Shown piece after piece: positions 58,693 to 64,000 of a DNA stretch of 64,000 bases. Every line of letters begins with the position of its first letter. Position 1 is the stretch's first letter. Location: positions 124,001 to 188,000 of the forward strand of contig CANQVE010000002.1 of assembly GCA_947627205.1 (NCBI GenBank). The letters run 5' to 3'. The DNA comes from an uncultured Clostridia bacterium (lineage in GTDB: Bacteria > Bacillota > Clostridia > Oscillospirales > Ruminococcaceae). Both the position numbers and the translations under genes were made by a program. Below the pieces are notes generated by a model. It worked only from the letters and a program-made list of their open reading frames with translations, was not told where the DNA came from and did not search any database.

Positions 58693-60510
58693 TTATTCCT
58701 CCGTTACTGTTTTTTTCTTGTATATTTCCTCGTTCTGTGCATAATAACCCAGAGCGAATTCCGACTGCTGTTCAAGGGTAAAGGTTTTCGGAAGTGAACT
58801 GCCGATTTTTGACGCAATGTCACTTAACATCTTGTCATAATACACCGCACTTCCCTTTTGCTCCTGACCGAGCTTTGAAAGATGATGCTGCGACAGCATT
58901 GCCAGCTTTCCGAACACAAGCGCGGGCGATGTGCATGCAGATGTAAAATACCGTTCTACAACGCCTGCGTTTACATCTCCGAGCGCTTTATTCTGGATAG
59001 CCGCATAGACCGCTATCATTCGTCCGAGTTGGTAAGCCTTTGACGGACTTTCGGGATTTAAGTTTTCCATTATCAAATATTCCTCCTTGTTTTGATTTCT
59101 GTATTTTCTGTTAAGCCAGACTTTTAAGATCTGACAAGATACCCTGTCTATATTTCTCCGCTTGCGGGTTTCGTCATTCGACGAGTTGTACATATCGTGA
59201 CGAATATAGTTTACAGCCCTTACTGCAACCGTATCGGGCAACTCGGTGTTATGCGTTATTGCGTAAATTATTCTTGGAGAAATTCCCGAAAGCTCTTTGT
59301 TTACTCGTTCGGCAAACTTCCCGCCGGATGTGCTGTATGACACAAGCCTTGAATAAATTGCAAATAATTTCCTATAACGATTTCCACATAATGACAGATC
59401 ATCATACCACTGCTTTATGTTTTTGAAAAGCTCACCGTAAGTACCCTCGTCATAACTTCGCACCATAACTCTACCGTTTACGCCGCTTAATGACATCATA
59501 TAGTATCTGTTTTTAGGCTCTTCGGGACATATCCCTTTTTGTATACAGTCAAAAAGTCCGCGCACATACGACTCGTCAGTTTGCTTGTCCTCATCGTCGC
59601 TTTGTTCGTCCTCGCCGCCGCTAAAACCGAAATCAAAATCCAAAACGTCGAAAATATCCGCTTCCACAGGCTTTGAGTACCAATGAATATTTTTAGCACC
59701 TGCTAGAGAGTTCGATTTTTTGTTGCCCTTATTTTTTCCTTTTACCGCGTCAATTGACTTCGACTCGCTTAAAAGTGTTGTAAGCGCCGCGTTTACAGCA
59801 GTTATTGCTTCATCGGACACTGAGGCATTCGCTGCTTGTTTAAATCCGTAAGAACAGTATGCGTCTTTATCATAACCGATAATTGTATCACCGCTTGTGT
59901 GACCGCCTACACTTACCAAACCCGAGAACTTAGGAGCAGTCCGCACGGGCTCTGTAAGTTCCCCCGTTATAAAGCAGCGAACTTTTCCGCTCTGCTCTTT
60001 TTTAGATGAGGTTTTCTTTTCCTTGTTGCTAGCACGAAATTCTTCCCACCAATCAAAATAGCATGGATCGCTCTCCAAAGGGTTGCCGTCAAATTTAATG
60101 CTGACTAAAGTGTCGGATTTGAATTTCTTTGTAGGTAGATTTGAAATAATAACATCCCGCTGTTCTTCGAGAGATCTAACTGCTTTCGCAAAAACAGGAC
60201 TAAACTGACCAATATCACGCATACGCGACATATAAAAATCATATTTTGTCTGCCGAGGAAATTTCCCGTCTTTATCGGGAAGATTTAAAATGATCTCCGC
60301 TTTTTCGGCTATAATGTTGCTTTTCGTGAAACTTTGCGCCGCGCTTCCCATATCGGGGCAAAATGTCTTTTTGTCGTCATCTACTGCGTCAAATCCGACA
60401 AAATTTCCGTTTACATCAAAAGATATGTAATACTTTACAGACTTTTCCTTAAACCCCGGACGCGCCGTAATGCCGTTGTCTACCGCGTATTTATACAGCT
60501 CTTCAAGCAT
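58693..60510 (-). CDS. cas8c: Type I-C large subunit Cas8c
   Basis: Position and length (~605 aa); GKVRCFITGELTEPVRTAPKFSGLVSVGGHTSGDTIIGYDKDAYCSYGFKQAANASVS; start at 60510 with GGAGGTGG SD. Confidence 0.93.
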   Translation of the reverse strand: MLEELYKYAVDNGITARPGFKEKSVKYYISFDVNGNFVGFDAVDDDKKTFCPDMGSAAQSFTKSNIIAEKAEIILNLPDKDGKFPRQTKYDFYMSRMRDIGQFSPVFAKAVRSLEEQRDVIISNLPTKKFKSDTLVSIKFDGNPLESDPCYFDWWEEFRASNKEKKTSSKKEQSGKVRCFITGELTEPVRTAPKFSGLVSVGGHTSGDTIIGYDKDAYCSYGFKQAANASVSDEAITAVNAALTTLLSESKSIDAVKGKNKGNKKSNSLAGAKNIHWYSKPVEADIFDVLDFDFGFSGGEDEQSDDEDKQTDESYVRGLFDCIQKGICPEEPKNRYYMMSLSGVNGRVMVRSYDEGTYGELFKNIKQWYDDLSLCGNRYRKLFAIYSRLVSYSTSGGKFAERVNKELSGISPRIIYAITHNTELPDTVAVRAVNYIRHDMYNSSNDETRKRRNIDRVSCQILKVWLNRKYRNQNKEEYLIMENLNPESPSKAYQLGRMIAVYAAIQNKALGDVNAGVVERYFTSACTSPALVFGKLAMLSQHHLSKLGQEQKGSAVYYDKMLSDIASKIGSSLPKTFTLEQQSEFALGYYAQNEEIYKKKTVTEE

Positions 60511-61162
60511 TGTTTCCACCTCCATCGGGACGTAAAACGCTTTCATCATGAAAATCGGGAATATTTATCACTCCGTTTTCCATCTTTGCACGAAACAGTG
60601 TCACATAAGGCTCTGCGTTCTTTGTGACCTTTGAAACATCAAGATCGAAAACATCATACAGCATTAACCCCAGATCTCTGCTTTCTTTTATCGGCTGAAG
60701 ATCGCTCGGGTTGTCAAAATAACATACAAACTCGCGCAAACCAAACGACGGCTGGCAAAAGCATTTTCCGTGGTCAACGCGGTTTTTCGCCTGAGCGTAA
60801 AGCTGTTCAAGCGTGCCCGAAAAATCCTTGCGCTTTACAATTTCCGCTGTGATCCGATAGCGAACATCTTTCAAAACCACGCTCTGGCGCTGGGTGCGAT
60901 CGTCCTCAACAAGCATCGGAGTTAGATTTCCGATTTTGGAATTTATCACCTCGTTGCGCTTGAAACTCGTGAATTGTATCGGCTTTAACACCTCGATCTT
61001 CTTGACTTGCCAATAAAATTCAACGGGTTTTGAATAGATAGACGCTAAAACTCCCCTCGCCGCCGACGGCGTTATCACGGGATAACTTAGTCTTTCCACC
61101 TTGCTCTCCGGTCTGGAAAAACACGCAAAATCTGCCCAAACCTCAACATTAAATTGTTTCAA
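60503..61162 (-). CDS. cas5c: Type I-C Cas5c (predicted crRNA-processing endonuclease)
   Basis: FNVEVWADFACFSRPESKVERLSYPVITPSAARGVLASIYSKPVEFYWQVKKIEVLKPIQFTSFKRNEV. Confidence 0.96.
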   Translation of the reverse strand: MKQFNVEVWADFACFSRPESKVERLSYPVITPSAARGVLASIYSKPVEFYWQVKKIEVLKPIQFTSFKRNEVINSKIGNLTPMLVEDDRTQRQSVVLKDVRYRITAEIVKRKDFSGTLEQLYAQAKNRVDHGKCFCQPSFGLREFVCYFDNPSDLQPIKESRDLGLMLYDVFDLDVSKVTKNAEPYVTLFRAKMENGVINIPDFHDESVLRPDGGGNNA

Positions 61163-61173
61163 GTTTCCACCTC

Positions 61174-63351
61174 CTAATATCTATAATCAAGACTGCTGTC
61201 ATTGTCAAAGACAAGGCCCTCGTCTTTTGTGTAAAATTTTTTTGCCGAAAGAATAAACCAATCATACGTTTCAAATTTTCCTCGGCTTGTGACTAACGCA
61301 GCAGGACGCTCGCAAAGCTCCGATAATTTCTCATCATTATAACTTGTTACGGTTATTGGAGCAGCGCGCTTTATCCATGATTTTGTAATTCCCTTTTCTG
61401 TGGCTTCTTTATACAATTCATCGAATAATTCGCGCTCGCCCTCATACGGCACAAGAACATTAACTCCCGTTTTTCCGATCAATTTATACCGTTTTTCAAC
61501 TTCTTCAAAATCAAAATTATTAACGGCGTTTACAAGCTCTTTTTTGTCCTCGCTGCAATCTTTAAAAAGTTCGGCATAATATTCTCTTATATGTTCGGGA
61601 TTGTTGATGTCAATGCTGTGACGTGCGGAAATTAAGCGAACGCAATTCGCGGCATTTCCGTAAAACGGCGATGGATACAACTTCTCTTCATTCGGAATAA
61701 ATACAGTCATTTTCCCGTCTGTTTTTCCGTTCCTGTTGCAGCGTCCCGCACATTGAATTATAGAATCAAGCGGCGCTAATGCTCTGTACATCACGTCAAA
61801 ATCAAGGTCAACTCCTGCCTCTATACATGAAGTTGAAACCAGCCTGCAAGAAAGACCATTTTTCTGACGTTGAATTATTTCCTCTATAACTTTTGCGCGA
61901 TGTGACTTGCACATATCAGTTGAAATATAAAAACAGTCGTCCACGCGTTCTTTCAGCAGAGAAAATAACTTGTGAGAATGATCTTTTCTGTTCACAACAC
62001 AGCAGACGCTTTTTTCACACGCCATTTCTTCTGCAATAGTTTCAAGATCCGTAGACTCGGAGATATTCCATTCAACATTAACTCGCCGTGTTTTTTCATA
62101 AAGCAAACGAGGATCGGAAATTATCTCTCTCGGTGCGTAATTTATATCTTTTCTAAGATCCAATGCCGGCTGTGTTGCCGTAGACATAACAACCGTGCAG
62201 CGAAACATTTCACAAAGCGAATTAAGCGATTCCATGCTTGTTCCCATAAGCTCCGCAGGAAGACTTTGCGCCTCGTCAAACACTATAACGCTGTTTGCTA
62301 TGCTGTGCAAAAATCTCATGTCTGCGGGCATTCTCTTAAACAGAGTTTCAAAGAATTTAACTGAGGTTGTAACAATAACAGGCGACGTCCACCTTTCCGC
62401 AAAAAGTTTTGTCTGCTCATTATAATTAGTCATACTGTGAGCTTCAAGAACATTCCCGCAAATCTCACGGTATATTTTCGCATTCTGGTCAATTATCGAC
62501 AAAAACGGCAAAACAAAAATAATTCGTTCCTTTTTAAATTTTTCGGCATGCTTTGCGGCAAATCCCAAAAGCGCAAGAGTTTTCCCTGTTCCCGTCGGCG
62601 CGGTAAGAGTAAATACCCCGCTTTCTTTTTCAGCCGCGGCAACACAATCGTTGTAAACACTGCTGCGGATATTATTTAATTCGGGATTGGAATTTGAATT
62701 TTTAATTATTTCCGCACGGTATTTTTCAAGGTTTTCAAATATCAATTCCGGATTTATTTTTTCATCTGTCGATTTTTCTATATACTCCTCGTCCTCATGA
62801 GTTGCCGATGCCGTGTAATCAGCATCGGCAAGGCAGGAAAGCAACATTCTTGTGTGCAGCATACGCGGCAGATTTTTATAAAATGAATTATTTTCATCTA
62901 TCATTTTTAAATTAAAACTTGGAATTCCAACCTCGTTTTTAAGAAAAGCTAACGCAGTTTTGTATTGTTCTGCACCCGATACCGCAAACACTCTGCCTGT
63001 TTTGTCTTTGGAATTTTCGGTTTCATAAGAGTCCCTAAGCCTGCCCTCAATTTCATTGTCAATTCCTTTATGATGCGCGTAAACTACCCGTGCAAGGAGT
63101 TTCTGCTTACTCTGCCAAAGGAAAAACGCCCCGCAGGCTTCGTGATTTATTCCGTGTTCTTTATGTTCAAGAACGTCCTGAAACTTTTTTGATGCTTTTC
63201 CCGCGTCATGAAACAAACCTAGAAGTTCTCCGCAATCGCCTTCTCCGAATGATTCTGCGAACTGCCGCGCAAGATCAGATGTCTTTTTCAGATGAACTTT
63301 TAAAAGTTCTTTTTCTCCAAAGCTGTTTTCCGACCTCGAATAATACGTCAT
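61174..63351 (-). CDS. cas3: CRISPR-associated helicase/nuclease Cas3 (HD domain + helicase)
   Basis: LLGLFHDAGKASKKFQ (HD); TAPTGTGKTLALL; VIVFDEAQSLPAE; CAGRCNRNG. Confidence 0.97.
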   Translation of the reverse strand: MTYYSRSENSFGEKELLKVHLKKTSDLARQFAESFGEGDCGELLGLFHDAGKASKKFQDVLEHKEHGINHEACGAFFLWQSKQKLLARVVYAHHKGIDNEIEGRLRDSYETENSKDKTGRVFAVSGAEQYKTALAFLKNEVGIPSFNLKMIDENNSFYKNLPRMLHTRMLLSCLADADYTASATHEDEEYIEKSTDEKINPELIFENLEKYRAEIIKNSNSNPELNNIRSSVYNDCVAAAEKESGVFTLTAPTGTGKTLALLGFAAKHAEKFKKERIIFVLPFLSIIDQNAKIYREICGNVLEAHSMTNYNEQTKLFAERWTSPVIVTTSVKFFETLFKRMPADMRFLHSIANSVIVFDEAQSLPAELMGTSMESLNSLCEMFRCTVVMSTATQPALDLRKDINYAPREIISDPRLLYEKTRRVNVEWNISESTDLETIAEEMACEKSVCCVVNRKDHSHKLFSLLKERVDDCFYISTDMCKSHRAKVIEEIIQRQKNGLSCRLVSTSCIEAGVDLDFDVMYRALAPLDSIIQCAGRCNRNGKTDGKMTVFIPNEEKLYPSPFYGNAANCVRLISARHSIDINNPEHIREYYAELFKDCSEDKKELVNAVNNFDFEEVEKRYKLIGKTGVNVLVPYEGERELFDELYKEATEKGITKSWIKRAAPITVTSYNDEKLSELCERPAALVTSRGKFETYDWFILSAKKFYTKDEGLVFDNDSSLDYRY

Positions 63352-63390
63352 ATCTGTTGCTCCTTATTAGAAAAAATTGCTATTTTTTAC

Positions 63391-63419
63391 ATTATAGCAT
63401 TTATAAATATTAAAATCAA
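63391..63419 (-). promoter_or_regulatory. Candidate cas operon promoter TTGATT-N17-TATAAT
   Basis: Minus strand TTGATT (63419-63414), 17-bp spacer, TATAAT (63396-63391), upstream of cas3 SD AAGGAG. Confidence 0.75.
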
Positions 63420-63427
63420 TATAAGAA

Positions 63428-63476
63428 AATAAAAAAAATGTCCGTGTCGGTGAAAATATACACCAACATGGACAAT
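63428..63476 (-). terminator. Intrinsic terminator of the WYL gene
   Basis: Minus strand TGTCCATGTTGGTG-TATATTTT-CACCGACACGGACA followed by TTTTTTTTATTTTC. Confidence 0.8.
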
Positions 63477-63493
63477 TTTATTTCTATGATACA

Positions 63494-64000
63494 TTATGTA
63501 TCTTTCATTTCACTGAATGCTTTTTTGACTTTTGCGGGACTTATAATTTTTATTTCCCCATTGAATTGAAACACCCAAGCGAAAAACGTTCGGCTTGGCG
63601 CAACGTCAACGATAGCCTTGAAATAACCATCTGTTGAGGGGACAGTTTCCACTTCTAAACCGAAGCGGTCTATTACCGACTTCATAAGTTCGTTTTTGCA
63701 CCTAAGCGTTACTTTTACAACCTCGTCCGAGCTATACATGTGTAAGTTTTTGTTTACAAAATCTGCGATACTAAAATCATCAGGTTCTGGTACACGAATA
63801 ACATTCATTATTTCAACGTTTAACATTCTGTCAGCGCGCAAAGAAATCACTTTTTCATGTTTTACAGAATATCCGATAACGTAATAATACCCATCGTCCC
63901 ATGTCATTCCATAAGGACTTAATTTATAACTATCGCCATTATTTTTAAGAATTTTATTTTTCTGAACATCATATTCAAAATACTTAAATGAGATCTGATG
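63494..64000 (-). CDS. WYL-domain transcriptional regulator, C-terminal part (5' end outside window)
   Basis: Frame open to window end: ISFKYFEYDVQKNKILKNNGDSYKLSPYGMTWDDGYYYVIGYSVKHEKVISLRADRMLNVEI, a WYL-domain signature. Confidence 0.88.
   Translation of the reverse strand, partial: HQISFKYFEYDVQKNKILKNNGDSYKLSPYGMTWDDGYYYVIGYSVKHEKVISLRADRMLNVEIMNVIRVPEPDDFSIADFVNKNLHMYSSDEVVKVTLRCKNELMKSVIDRFGLEVETVPSTDGYFKAIVDVAPSRTFFAWVFQFNGEIKIISPAKVKKAFSEMKDT

Noticed and set aside
63405-63425. AAATCA match of the psi-spacer seed near the cas3 promoter -35
   Set aside because: Only 6 nt match and no TTC PAM; not enough to claim CreR-like autorepression of cas3.

Overview
64 kb window of a Clostridia/Oscillospiraceae-like Firmicutes chromosome, most genes on the minus strand. 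1-47 kb is mainly housekeeping and cell-surface content: aroC 3' end, a LOTUS/DUF3825-like protein, gap, an RluA-family pseudouridine synthase, typA/bipA, a ComEC-like MBL protein, YgiQ radical SAM, an MTA/SAH deaminase and mtnA, two G3E (CobW) GTPases, a DDTPDEPT-repeat adhesin with NPYTG, a compact pilT/pilC/pseudopilin cluster, CapA-like, U32 peptidase, zapA-like, citrate synthase, a P-type ATPase, initiator tRNA-Met, two hybrid histidine kinases, DUF3793 and a giant Cna_B/SpaA-like adhesin with SPETG. 47-64 kb is a complete type I-C CRISPR-Cas locus (cas3-cas5c-cas8c-cas7-[array]-cas4-cas1-cas2). It is flanked upstream by a WYL-domain regulator. Its array of about 124 repeats (~8.3 kb) is embedded inside the cas operon. 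The most interesting signals are: (i) a degenerate but structure- and handle-preserving CRISPR repeat (57663-57694) next to the cas7 stop codon, outside the main array, which could specify a crRNA-like regulatory RNA; (ii) the terminal degenerate repeat fused to the cas4 Shine-Dalgarno; (iii) a MITE-like inverted-repeat element inserted into the array, beside a patch of variant repeats. All calls are by eye from sequence; no database search was run.
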